From: SIG455 sp045659025 | GTDB lineage: Bacteria; Bacillota; Clostridia; UMGS1810 | Length of the DNA stretch: 64,000 nucleotides | NCBI GenBank assembly: GCA_045659025.1 | Contig: JAZOWA010000034.1 | Span: 1 to 64,000, forward strand | Reading direction: 5' to 3' | Part shown: piece after piece, positions 51,483-59,624 of the stretch | Layout: every line of letters begins with the position of its first letter | Numbering within the stretch: position 1 is the first letter of the stretch | Program-made: the position numbers and the translations under genes | Notes under the pieces: model-generated | Seen by the model: only the letters and a program-made list of their open reading frames with translations | Told to the model about the DNA's origin: nothing | Database searches by the model: none

Positions 51483-52313
51483 ATGAACGAAGCAAGAATT
51501 GTTATAAACCGTGAGGCATCTGCAGTTGGATTCTTTAAAACATTTAAAATTGAGGTAGATGGCATTTTAGTGGGGGAATTGAGAAATGGTGCTACGGTTG
51601 AAATACCTATTTCTTTTGGAAGACACATATTGAACTTCGTATCGTTTGGAAAGTGTGAGAAGACAATTACTGTTGATATTACAGAAGAAAGAAGCAACAT
51701 CAGTTTTGATTTAAAAATAAACAAATTTAATGGCACATTACAATTGAAAACCAATGATGCCAGAGGAATTGCAATGCAGTATGATAATAGGACATCAACC
51801 CCTAACGCCTTGGTTAAGATAGGTTCGGGTTTAGTTGTTTTAATCGTTGTATTAGTTGTTGTAAGTTTGATTTTTAAATTGGCTTTTAACACATCAGTGA
51901 ATGAAATGACGCAAGAAAATCAATTCTCGCAGGAGGATATGGAATATTATTCGCAACAGAAGAATGAAAATGTAATTTATGAAGATGATTATTTGCGAGT
52001 GGCGTATATGAGAACATATAATGTTGCAGGCGTTAACACAACATATCTTCAACTCAAAATAGTAAATAAAAGTTATCATGAAATGTGGTTGAGCTTAAGT
52101 GATGTATATGTCAACGATATTAGCATATTAACGGGGACGGCTGTGCCAATTGTTCTTGCTCCCGGGAAGATATCGCAATCTCCATTTATATTGTTTACGG
52201 CAAATTCTGGGCTTACGGCCGCAGATATTAGCAAAATAGAATTCCGTATAAAAGGCCGTGATTCGAATTTTGAAGAAATACATACTACAAATTATATTAC
52301 GATAGGATCTTAA
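51483..52313 (+). CDS. Unrecognised single-pass membrane protein, A+T-rich
   Basis: 276 residues, not recognised. An N-terminal cytosolic beta-rich segment (about 5-80, FKIEVDGILVGELRNGATVE) resembles small PEGA-like or DUF2846-like folds. One membrane helix is at about 112-134, rich in Val, Leu and Ile. A C-terminal outside domain (about 165-276) is beta-rich with YLQLKIVNKSYHEMWLSLSD. Base and codon use are much more A+T-rich than the two genes before it, so it may be acquired. It follows the SEDS gene by 22 bases, where a penicillin-binding protein would be expected. A function cannot be given. Confidence 0.7.
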   Translation: MNEARIVINREASAVGFFKTFKIEVDGILVGELRNGATVEIPISFGRHILNFVSFGKCEKTITVDITEERSNISFDLKINKFNGTLQLKTNDARGIAMQYDNRTSTPNALVKIGSGLVVLIVVLVVVSLIFKLAFNTSVNEMTQENQFSQEDMEYYSQQKNENVIYEDDYLRVAYMRTYNVAGVNTTYLQLKIVNKSYHEMWLSLSDVYVNDISILTGTAVPIVLAPGKISQSPFILFTANSGLTAADISKIEFRIKGRDSNFEEIHTTNYITIGS

Positions 52314-52350
52314 AAACAAGAATAGTTATATCTTATTTAACTTAAATCGC

Positions 52351-52390
52351 ATAAAAAGACCGAAGATATCATTATCTTCGGTCTTTTTAT
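52351..52390. terminator. Long hairpin terminator after the orphan gene
   Basis: An 18-bp perfect stem (52351-52368 with 52373-52390) with a 4-base loop and A/T runs on both sides, active in either direction. On the minus strand it directly follows a copy of the tRNA-Leu 3' end. Confidence 0.85.
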
Positions 52391-52404
52391 GCGAGTGACG
52401 GGAC
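52385..52404 (-). pseudogene. Duplicated 3' end of tRNA-Leu (tRNA remnant)
   Basis: Twenty bases identical to 52581-52600, the 3' end of tRNA-Leu plus the start of its terminator. The rest of a tRNA does not follow: the match ends in the T-stem. Each copy is followed on the minus strand by a hairpin terminator. Confidence 0.7.
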
Positions 52405-52546
52405 AAATCCGCTTCGCGTCTTTCCTGCTTGCCGACCGTGCTTCGCACAGTACCCGCCTGCGCACCACTCGCCTGCAAAACAATCCACAGGATTATTTTG
52501 CTACGGCTCGTGCCCTCTTAGGGTTCAAGTCCCTTTGATTACACAA
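52405..52546. repeat. G+C-rich non-coding element between tRNA-Leu 3'-end copies
   Basis: About 140 bases with short hairpins, for example AATCC/GGATT near 52480-52495, and an isolated T-arm-like GGGTTCAAGTCCC at 52521-52533 in the plus orientation, opposite to the tRNA. I see no gene. It looks like a repeat element bounded by tRNA-derived pieces. Confidence 0.5.
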
Positions 52547-52584
52547 AAAAACACCTTGAAGATATTGAATCTTCAAGGTGTTTT
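52547..52584 (-). terminator. Terminator of tRNA-Leu
   Basis: A 16-bp stem (52547-52562 with 52569-52584) and 5-base loop. On the minus strand it begins just after the tRNA and ends in TTTTTTT. Confidence 0.9.
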
Positions 52585-52585
52585 A

Positions 52586-52666
52586 TGCGAGTGACGGGAC
52601 TTGAACCCGTACGTCATAAACACACGCCCCTCAAACGTGCCTGTCTGCCAGTTCCAGCACACTCGC
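52586..52666 (-). tRNA. tRNA-Leu(GAG)
   Basis: Class II tRNA of 81 bases on the minus strand. Acceptor GCGAGTG with CACTCGC, D-stem CTG/CAG, anticodon stem CACGT/GCGTG around TTGAGGG (anticodon GAG, reading CUC/CUU), a variable arm of about 12 bases, and T-arm ACGGG-TTCAAGT-CCCGT. No encoded CCA. Confidence 0.93.
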
Positions 52667-52681
52667 TTACGAACATAAATC

Positions 52682-52710
52682 ATTTTAGCACACGGACGAC
52701 GTTATGTCAA
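52682..52710 (-). promoter_or_regulatory. Promoter of tRNA-Leu
   Basis: On the minus strand TTGACA (52705-52710), 17 bases, TAAAAT (52682-52687), 15 bases before the tRNA. Confidence 0.8.
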
Positions 52711-52752
52711 GGGTTAATTTCTAAAAAATTCAAATATTTTTTATTTATTATA

Positions 52753-53610
52753 TTATTTCAGTATTTTGTTGTAAAATTCTGCAGAACTCATGCCGTGAGG
52801 ACGGTTATACCGCTTGAGATTTTTAAGAGTACACCCCTTTGAAATGGCATTGATGCCCTCTTCACTGGAAAGGGTCACCTTGTATCCCATAAGGTTCAGC
52901 ACTTCGTCAAGGCCCGACCCGTATGAGCCAAAGGGCATAGACAGGGCTAGGGGAGGCACACCGAAATTATCGGTTATAAGGGTATGGGCTCGCATAAGGT
53001 CATCATACAATGCCTTTTTGTATTCCTCGTCTGTCTCCGTACTCTTCTTCCTTAATCCGTATCGTTCACCTTTGTCTCTGTGCATATCGTAGGAGTGATT
53101 CTGAAATTCCACCAACCCCGACTCCGCCATCTCTCTGCCCTGAGGGTATGTGATGTGGGAGTAGTAGGCACTTTTCTCATCCGTGGCAGAATACAGCTCA
53201 CTGTATTTCATAATGGGGGATATCACCGCCTTCACATTGTATTTTTGTAATATGGGGAAGGCGTAGAGATAGTTGTTGTAGTATCCGTCATCAATAGTAA
53301 TCATTATGGGCTTTTCGGGCAATACCCCGTCACCATAGCAAAATGCCACAAGGTCTGATATATGTATGGGGGTATAGCCAAGGGATGTGATATATTGGAT
53401 GTCCTCCTCAAATTGGGCGGGAGATATTACGAATTTGTTGTGCCTTGAGGGGTCATTCATAAATGCGTGATACATTACAACGGGCAATTTCACCTGAGTA
53501 CACAGATTGGCGTCAACCGCCTTTTCAAAGGAGTGTATATTAAAAAGGTTATACACCGCCACCATCAGGATAACAACTCCGATGATGCCTAATTGCCTTT
53601 TTATTCTCAT
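52753..53610 (-). CDS. Polysaccharide deacetylase-family protein (NodB-like)
   Basis: About 285 residues. N-terminal membrane anchor/signal (about 8-25), then a NodB-like domain. PVVMYHAFMNDP near residue 45 and ITIDDGYYNNYLYAFPIL near 105 carry the catalytic base and first metal ligand. NHSYDMH near 170 gives another histidine pair, and SMPFGSYG is a later motif. It would act on envelope glycans such as peptidoglycan or chitin-like polymers. The start is ATG 53610 with GAGGTGA upstream; an adjacent TTG at 53613 is possible. It is monocistronic. Confidence 0.85.
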   Translation of the reverse strand: MRIKRQLGIIGVVILMVAVYNLFNIHSFEKAVDANLCTQVKLPVVMYHAFMNDPSRHNKFVISPAQFEEDIQYITSLGYTPIHISDLVAFCYGDGVLPEKPIMITIDDGYYNNYLYAFPILQKYNVKAVISPIMKYSELYSATDEKSAYYSHITYPQGREMAESGLVEFQNHSYDMHRDKGERYGLRKKSTETDEEYKKALYDDLMRAHTLITDNFGVPPLALSMPFGSYGSGLDEVLNLMGYKVTLSSEEGINAISKGCTLKNLKRYNRPHGMSSAEFYNKILK

Positions 53611-53647
53611 CAAATCACCTCATAAGATTATATGAGAATAAAACAAA

Positions 53648-53683
53648 AAAATCCCATACAAGATTCATCATGTATGGGATTTT
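53648..53683 (-). terminator. Terminator of serC-serA
   Basis: On the minus strand AAAATCCCATACA with TGTATGGGATTTT and a 10-base loop, then more T residues. Confidence 0.85.
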
Positions 53684-53688
53684 CGCAT

Positions 53689-54849
53689 TTATATTTTTCT
53701 TACACCAAGTACGCCTGCGGTCAGCTCAAGTTTTGTAATTGCGGAAATGGCGACATCATCGTTGCAATCAATAATTGTATATGCATTATTTGCTTTACTT
53801 TTGCTTATCATATTGCGGATTTCTGTTCCGCATTCTCCGGTAATTATAGAAACAATCTCGCCTATATCTAAATCGCTTTTGTGCAGAATAGTGATTCGGC
53901 ATTTTCCCTCCCTTTTAAGTTCGCAATTAGGGAAGTTTACGGAGTTTACTATGTTGCCGTCCCTGAGGAAAGCATCAATTTCCCTCGCAGCCATTTCAGC
54001 ACAGTTGTCTTCTGATTCTGGTGTGGATGCACCAAGATGCGGGATACAGATGACTTTATCTATACCGATGGTTTCCACAGTGGGGAAGTCTGTGACATAA
54101 CACGCAACAATACCGCTTTCAATAGCTTCTTTGATATCTGTGTTATTCACAAGTCCGTCTCTTGAAAGATTTATGATTCTTACGCCCTTTTTCATAATCG
54201 AAAAGAGTTCCCTGTTGAACATCCCCTTTGTGGAATCATTCTGCGGCACATGGATGCTTATGTAATCGCAGGTGGAAACCAGTTCATTGATATTATTCAC
54301 TCTTTTGACATGATCTGAAAGTTGTTGCTCTGATTCACAAGAAAGATAAGGGTCGAATCCCGCCACATCCATACCGAGAGAAGAGGCCGTATTTGCCACC
54401 ATAACACCTATAGCACCAAGGCCGACCACACCGAGTTTCTTGCCTTTGATTTCGGGGCCTGCGTAATTGGATTTGCCTTTTTCCACAAGTTTGTTGGCTT
54501 CGTTGTTGCCTTCAAGGGTTTTTGTCCAGTTGATACCGCCCACTATATCTCTTGAGGAAAGGAGCAAAGCGGTTATTGAAAGCTCCTTAACTGCATTGGC
54601 GTTGGCCCCGGGAGTGTTGAATACCACAATTCCCTTTTCCGTGCAGCTGTCAATCGGGATATTGTTCACACCCGCACCTGCTCTGGCAATCGCTTTCAGC
54701 GAGAGAGGGAGTTCCATATCGTGCATACTGAAACTGCGAAGAATTATTCCATCTGGCGCCTCGCATGTATCGGAGATTATGTACTGATCAGGATCTAATT
54801 TGTCAAGACCGCATTTGGCAATCTTATTTAATGTGAGTATATTATACAT
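53689..54849 (-). CDS. serA: D-3-phosphoglycerate dehydrogenase
   Basis: 386 residues. First step of serine synthesis from 3-phosphoglycerate. The substrate domain has ARAGAGVNNIPIDSCTEKGI. The NAD-binding motif is GKKLGVVGLGAIGVMVAN near residue 148. Catalytic arginine is in NLSRDGLVN and the Glu/His pair in DFPTVET and PHLGASTPESE. A short C-terminal ACT-like domain (about 318-386) may bind serine. It follows serC by 15 bases. Confidence 0.92.
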   Translation of the reverse strand: MYNILTLNKIAKCGLDKLDPDQYIISDTCEAPDGIILRSFSMHDMELPLSLKAIARAGAGVNNIPIDSCTEKGIVVFNTPGANANAVKELSITALLLSSRDIVGGINWTKTLEGNNEANKLVEKGKSNYAGPEIKGKKLGVVGLGAIGVMVANTASSLGMDVAGFDPYLSCESEQQLSDHVKRVNNINELVSTCDYISIHVPQNDSTKGMFNRELFSIMKKGVRIINLSRDGLVNNTDIKEAIESGIVACYVTDFPTVETIGIDKVICIPHLGASTPESEDNCAEMAAREIDAFLRDGNIVNSVNFPNCELKREGKCRITILHKSDLDIGEIVSIITGECGTEIRNMISKSKANNAYTIIDCNDDVAISAITKLELTAGVLGVRKI

Positions 54850-54864
54850 AGAATTACTTCCTTT

Positions 54865-55944
54865 TTAATTATCTTTCTCAAATTTTTTCATAAACTCAAC
54901 GAGCTTCTCTACGCCTTCAATTGGCATGGCATTGTATATGCTTGCTCGCATACCGCCCACACTTCTGTGTCCCTTAAGATTGACAAAGCCCGCCTCTGCC
55001 GCTTCATTGCAGAACTTCTTGTCCAGCTCTTCGTCGCCTGTGACAAAGCAAACATTCATAATTGAACGGTATTTTTTATCTGCTGTTGCCTTGAACATTT
55101 TGGAGTTGTCAAGATAATCATACAGGATGGAAGCTTTCTTTTCGTTCCTCTCTTTCATTGCCTCAAGTCCGCCATTGGAGAGTGCCCACTTGTAGACAAG
55201 ACCTGCTATATATATTGAATAGCAGGGAGGAGTGTTGTACATAGAATCGTTATCAGCCATTACCTTATAGTCCATCACCGTGGGGATATCATCACGGGCA
55301 TTTCCGAGAAGATCATCGCGGATAACAACAACGGTAAGGCCTGCAGGGGCCATGTTCTTTTGTGCGCCTGCATATATAACACCGAATTTGGTAACATCGA
55401 TGGGTTCGCTTGCAATGCAGGAAGACATATCGGCAACAAGAACCTTGTCACCTATATCGGGCAGAGAAGCAAATTTTGTGCCGAATATGGTGTTGTTGTA
55501 GCAGATATGTACATAGTCCGCATCCTCTCTTACCATATCAGAAGTAACTTCGGGTATATAGGAGAAAGTCCTGTCTTCAGAGGAAGCAATACATCTGACA
55601 TCTCCGTATTTTTTTGCTTCTTTGAATGCTTTGCCGGAAAACTGACCGGACACAATGTAGTCTGCTTTGCCGGTTTTCATAAGATTAAGCGGAATAGCTG
55701 CAAACTGTAATGAAGCGCCTCCCTGAAGGAAAAGCACCTTATAATTATCAGGGATATTCAAAAGCTTGCGAAAATCCGACTCGGTATCTTTTATAATTTT
55801 GTCATATACGGATGAACGGTGGCTCATTTCCATAACTGACATACCTGAGTTGTTGTAGTTGAGCATCTCCTGAGCTGCCTGCTGAAGCACCTCTGTAGGG
55901 AGCACGGATGGCCCTGCGGAAAAATTATAGACTCTGTTTTCCAT
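54865..55944 (-). CDS. serC: Phosphoserine aminotransferase
   Basis: 359 residues, PLP enzyme converting 3-phosphohydroxypyruvate to phosphoserine. RVYNFSAGPSVLPTEVL at the N-terminus, HRSSVYDKIIKDTE, and the PLP lysine in GVIYAGAQKNMAPAGLT near residue 190 are diagnostic; HRSVGGMRASIYNAMP closes the protein. ATG 55944 has GGGAGG seven bases upstream and is preferred over the frame opening at 55959. No serB is seen nearby. Confidence 0.94.
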   Translation of the reverse strand: MENRVYNFSAGPSVLPTEVLQQAAQEMLNYNNSGMSVMEMSHRSSVYDKIIKDTESDFRKLLNIPDNYKVLFLQGGASLQFAAIPLNLMKTGKADYIVSGQFSGKAFKEAKKYGDVRCIASSEDRTFSYIPEVTSDMVREDADYVHICYNNTIFGTKFASLPDIGDKVLVADMSSCIASEPIDVTKFGVIYAGAQKNMAPAGLTVVVIRDDLLGNARDDIPTVMDYKVMADNDSMYNTPPCYSIYIAGLVYKWALSNGGLEAMKERNEKKASILYDYLDNSKMFKATADKKYRSIMNVCFVTGDEELDKKFCNEAAEAGFVNLKGHRSVGGMRASIYNAMPIEGVEKLVEFMKKFEKDN

Positions 55945-55978
55945 ACGAAAACCTCCCAAAATATTTTAATTGTAGTTA

Positions 55979-56007
55979 ATTATAATACAAGGGAAATGAT
56001 TTGTCAA
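55979..56007 (-). promoter_or_regulatory. Consensus promoter of serC-serA
   Basis: On the minus strand TTGACA (56002-56007), 17 bases, TATAAT (55979-55984), a perfect SigA match. Confidence 0.85.
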
Positions 56008-56028
56008 ATGAGAAAATCACCCATTGAA

Positions 56029-57141
56029 TTATTTGTAGGGGGAAAGTACGGCGGAGAGGGAGTCGGCAAGATATTTTGCCGAGCCGATGGCTTCGGCAAG
56101 GGTGTTACCCGATGACCCCACCTCTATTATTACAGAGCCCTTGGTGGTGTGCCCGTTGAATCTCTCCTGACGGAGATTAAGTGGGCGCGCAAGACCCGGG
56201 TAGGTGGTCTCCATATAACTTTGCATCTGCAGGGCGAATTTGAGGTTCTCCTGCCAGTTGTCGTTGGGGAGTCCCCTTTGATTAGTACCACACACAATCA
56301 TCAGCTGTGCTACGGTTTCGTTGTTTTGGACAGAGGTAAATTTCAGCTTCGTTCCGTCACTCTTTATAGCGGCATCTCTGTGCACATCCAGTACGATTGC
56401 TATATTGGGGTTGGCATTTATGTGGCTTTCTATCACTCCCAGTGTGCGGTTGTAAGATTGGTTGTATGAGGGGTGATCATTGATATCTCTTGCGTGGGTC
56501 ACCTTAAACCCCCTTGCGGTAAGTTCGCTTGCCAACACCTCTCCGACCCTCACCATATTGAGAGATGTATCAAGACTTCTGTCGGAATCTCCCTTGGAAT
56601 AGTCGGTAGCGCCCTCTGATGAGTAGGACTCCGATGCGTGGGTGTGCACAATAAGTATCTCGGGGGATTTGAAGGAAAGGGGAGAGGAGAGCAGAGCACC
56701 GATATCAGGCTCGTATGTAGTTTCATTTCGCAGAGATAGGTTCTTGGAAATCACCTGAGCATTCTGTATGGGGTATATGTCGGTAGAGGTATCGGAAGGG
56801 GAGGGAGTGTTCTCTTCGGGAGGCGGTATATACTCTTCGTCTGCCTCGGGCGGTGTCAGATATAGAAAGGGTATGGCCTCTGCCAACACCCTTTGAGGAT
56901 ATATGTCCGACAATATTTCGGCAAAGCCTTTGCTTTGTGCTTTATCTCTGTTTTCACTTTGGGGCAACACCTTGTGCAAAGCGTTGAAAAGCACTCTTTC
57001 GCTTACAGACGGAAAAGGCATGCAGAAAACTGCCACCGCAATAAGCACTATAATGCCAAGAGTGGTGACTATCTGCCTGCCTTTTATGACAAAGGCGTTG
57101 AAGTGCCTTTGTCTTTTGAGTCTGTATCTTTTGCTGTGCAT
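56029..57141 (-). CDS. spoIIP: Stage II sporulation protein P (SpoIIP)
   Basis: About 370 residues. Amidase/endopeptidase of the DMP engulfment machinery. A basic N-terminus and one membrane helix (about 25-45) are followed by a Pro/Glu-rich linker (about 100-125) and the catalytic domain, with ILIVHTHASESY near residue 165, LDVHRDAA, and the C-terminal IIEVGSSGNTLAEA. ATG 57141 has GGGG seven bases upstream; the frame also opens at a TTG at 57165. Placed directly after gpr, as in Bacillus. It is evidence for sporulation capacity. Confidence 0.92.
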   Translation of the reverse strand: MHSKRYRLKRQRHFNAFVIKGRQIVTTLGIIVLIAVAVFCMPFPSVSERVLFNALHKVLPQSENRDKAQSKGFAEILSDIYPQRVLAEAIPFLYLTPPEADEEYIPPPEENTPSPSDTSTDIYPIQNAQVISKNLSLRNETTYEPDIGALLSSPLSFKSPEILIVHTHASESYSSEGATDYSKGDSDRSLDTSLNMVRVGEVLASELTARGFKVTHARDINDHPSYNQSYNRTLGVIESHINANPNIAIVLDVHRDAAIKSDGTKLKFTSVQNNETVAQLMIVCGTNQRGLPNDNWQENLKFALQMQSYMETTYPGLARPLNLRQERFNGHTTKGSVIIEVGSSGNTLAEAIGSAKYLADSLSAVLSPYK

Positions 57142-57220
57142 ATATATACCCCGTGTGTATTTCAAATGATGTGATACTAATGTATATGCACCGCTATGCC
57201 TTGAGATTACATTGCTTTAA

Positions 57221-58174
57221 TCAGTCCGATGTGCTAAAAAGGGCGGTATTTACTGCATCGGAGATTATGAAGGACACCTCCTCGATTATGCCGTCCACCT
57301 CTTTGGGAGTGACAATAAGGTCGCCCACATAAGGAGTGAGCACCTCTTTAATCAGTGGATAGCGATACTCTGTATCAAAGGTATCAGCAATTCCCGACAT
57401 AACGGATCCATCCTTGGCAGACGCCCTTATATTTTCTATGAGGAGTTCAATGGCATCGTTGGCTACCGTTGCCGCATCCACCACCGTGGGTACACCAATG
57501 GCGATTACGGGAACGCCAAGGTATTCCTTGTTAAGTCCCTTACGCTTGTTGCCCACGCCTGACCCCGGTGTGATTCCTGTGTCGGCAAGTTGGATGGTGG
57601 TGCTAATGCGATTAGTTCTGCGGGATGCCAAAGCATCAACGGCAATTATCGCGTGGGGTTTCACCATATCCACAATGCCCTTTATGATTTCACTGGTTTC
57701 AATCCCAGTTATACCCAGCACTCCGGGGGAAATGGCGCACACAGATTGGGTGTCCTTATCAACGTATTCGGGCACATATTCAAATAAATGCCTTGTCACT
57801 TTCAGCCCTGATACCACCTTGGGTCCAAGAGCATCGGGGGTCACATGCCAGTTTCCAAGACCCACCACCAATATAGCCCCCTGCTTATCGGGAGGCAACA
57901 GTTTCTTTAATTTCTCTGCCAGTATTTTAGTAGCAGATGCTACTGACTCCTCATCGCCTGATCGTATCCCGGGGCACTCAATGGTGATATAGTTGCCCAC
58001 CTCCTTGCCAATAGCTTTTTCCCCGTTTTTGTTGGTCACTTCCACATGGGTTACCTTGATCTCGCCGAATTCCTCGGTTTCCACCTTCACTCCGTCAATC
58101 TTGCTGATTTCCTCATCAGTTTTGTTATATAATGCAGCCGCCTCAATGGCAAGGTCTGTCCTTGGTCCATACAT
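57221..58174 (-). CDS. gpr: GPR germination endopeptidase
   Basis: About 317 residues. Aspartic-type protease that starts degradation of small acid-soluble spore proteins at germination. Conserved: N-terminal RTDLAIEA with the autoprocessing region, VVGLGNWHVTPDALGPKVV, DALASRRTNRISTTIQL, and GVGNKRKGLN. The reading frame opens at 58303, but ATG 58174 with AAAGGAGAGG upstream matches the family start. It should be made in the forespore under SigG; I could not assign a SigG promoter with confidence. Confidence 0.94.
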   Translation of the reverse strand: MYGPRTDLAIEAAALYNKTDEEISKIDGVKVETEEFGEIKVTHVEVTNKNGEKAIGKEVGNYITIECPGIRSGDEESVASATKILAEKLKKLLPPDKQGAILVVGLGNWHVTPDALGPKVVSGLKVTRHLFEYVPEYVDKDTQSVCAISPGVLGITGIETSEIIKGIVDMVKPHAIIAVDALASRRTNRISTTIQLADTGITPGSGVGNKRKGLNKEYLGVPVIAIGVPTVVDAATVANDAIELLIENIRASAKDGSVMSGIADTFDTEYRYPLIKEVLTPYVGDLIVTPKEVDGIIEEVSFIISDAVNTALFSTSD

Positions 58175-58352
58175 AATATCCTCTCCTTTACAGAAAGTAT
58201 TTACATAAAAAGATGAATTATACTTAAGCAATCGTGTCAGTATCCGAACCACCCAATGGTCGAAAACAGTCGGCGGGAATTTGTGGCTTTTTAATATGAC
58301 CAAAGGTATAATGAGTCTGTTCGCTTTTTAAGAATAAGAAAGGATTGATATT

Positions 58353-58664
58353 ATGAAAAAAGAACTTTACGGCAAAGAAAGGATTACCATAGAGGAGAGT
58401 AATGAGGAGAGATACATAGAATATTCACTCCTGATTAAGGAGACTCCCTTTGAAGGAAGCGGTATTAATTACCTGAGCTATGGCGTGGAAATAAATATGT
58501 CTGACAAAAACAAACTAATAGAGACGGCAAAGGCGGAAGACCTGTTTTTCTCAAAACAAAAAGCCGTCGAATTTATCGACGGCCTTAAGTCGGGTCTTGT
58601 GACTCCCTGCACCCTTGATGATATTGTTGAGGATACATTGAGGGGAGCGCTTATGGATTCTTAA
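58353..58664 (+). CDS. Small conserved protein of unknown function (DUF6514-like)
   Basis: 103 residues, acidic. YIEYSLLIKET and the INYLSYGVEI strand pair, then a helical part ending VTPCTLDDIVEDTL. This pattern matches what I remember as DUF6514, found in spore-forming Clostridia with no known function. AAAGG lies nine bases before ATG. It is divergent from gpr (the 178-base gap between them must hold both promoters) and convergent with the YihY-family gene, 4 bases away. Confidence 0.75.
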   Translation: MKKELYGKERITIEESNEERYIEYSLLIKETPFEGSGINYLSYGVEINMSDKNKLIETAKAEDLFFSKQKAVEFIDGLKSGLVTPCTLDDIVEDTLRGALMDS

Positions 58665-58668
58665 TGTA

Positions 58669-59514
58669 TCATTCAGATTGATTTTTGTTCTTTCTGGAAT
58701 GGAGCATGGCGTTGAACACGCCGCCCGAAAAGATTATGAAACTTGTCATATAAAGCCATGTCACAAGGACAAGCACACCGGCGAGTGATCCATAAAGGAT
58801 GTGGTGTTTGGAGAAGTTGTCAATATAGAATGAAAAAACGATGGAAGATGAGCTCCAGAGCAGAGTTGTCATGATCGCTGCGGGGAATACGTCTCTGTAA
58901 CGGAGTTTTTTGTCGGGCAAAAATTTGTAGAGAGATGCAAACACACTGAACATCACAAAAAGCATAAACACTATACGGAGCAGATGCCACAGCGTATTGA
59001 ATGACGGGAAAAACTTTGATATAAGCAAACCTATGATGTTGCCAAGGATAAGCGTGCCAAAGGCAAGGACGATGGTCAATGCAAGAACAAAGGCGAACAG
59101 AGCACCGATACTGCGTATAAGGAATTGATTTCTCGTCTCAGTTGTGCCGTATATACGGTTGAGGCCTTTGCTTATGGCAGAAACTGCTCCCGACATGGAC
59201 CACATAGCGAGCAGTGCGCTTATTACGGTCACGGTAGGACTTACGGTAATGCTGGTGAGCAGGTTGAAGATTATCCGGTAAGTCTCCTGAGGTAGAGCCG
59301 AAAACAGCCGGTATATGGTGTCCTCTGCTGATAGAGGGGTAAAGCTTATTATTGAAAGAAGCAGTATAGCAAAGGGAAAAAACGATGTCATAAGATAGAA
59401 TGTAAGCTCTGCGGTGAGCCCGGGGACATCATCTTTTATAAATTTAAGAAACACCTTTGCGATTTTCTTTTGATGCGGATGCTTATTTATGTAGCGGATG
59501 AGATTGTTTTTCAA
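58669..59514 (-). CDS. YihY/BrkB-family inner-membrane protein
   Basis: 281 residues with six membrane helices. DVPGLTAELTFYLMTSFFPF near residue 30 and the SMSGAVSAISKGLNRIYGTT segment near 110 are diagnostic of the YihY/virulence-factor BrkB family. The old RNase BN name for this family is an error in the literature; function is unknown. The start is TTG at 59514 with GTGAGG eight bases upstream. C-terminus is basic and Asn/Lys-rich (HSRKNKNQSE). Confidence 0.85.
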   Translation of the reverse strand: MKNNLIRYINKHPHQKKIAKVFLKFIKDDVPGLTAELTFYLMTSFFPFAILLLSIISFTPLSAEDTIYRLFSALPQETYRIIFNLLTSITVSPTVTVISALLAMWSMSGAVSAISKGLNRIYGTTETRNQFLIRSIGALFAFVLALTIVLAFGTLILGNIIGLLISKFFPSFNTLWHLLRIVFMLFVMFSVFASLYKFLPDKKLRYRDVFPAAIMTTLLWSSSSIVFSFYIDNFSKHHILYGSLAGVLVLVTWLYMTSFIIFSGGVFNAMLHSRKNKNQSE

Positions 59515-59587
59515 TTTTCAACCCTCACTTCAATAAAATATCTGCGTTTATATTATACTATATAATTTTATAACTTTCAATACATAC

Positions 59588-59618
59588 AAAAAAGAGACTC
59601 TGTGAAGAGTCTCTTTTT
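59588..59618 (-). terminator. Terminator of the trmD...fakA-like run
   Basis: On the minus strand AAAAGAGACTC with GAGTCTCTTTT and a 6-base loop, then more T residues. Confidence 0.85.
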
Positions 59619-59624
59619 GCATAT

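Noticed and set aside
52385..52666. Prophage or integrative element at tRNA-Leu
   Set aside because: The direct repeats are only 196 bases apart and no integrase or phage gene is present.
55945..56028. T-box or serine-linked riboswitch before serC
   Set aside because: A consensus promoter sits here and the leader is under 40 bases, too short for a T-box.
58175..58352. SigG promoter for gpr
   Set aside because: I could not find a convincing SigG -35/-10 pair at proper spacing, so none is reported despite the expectation.
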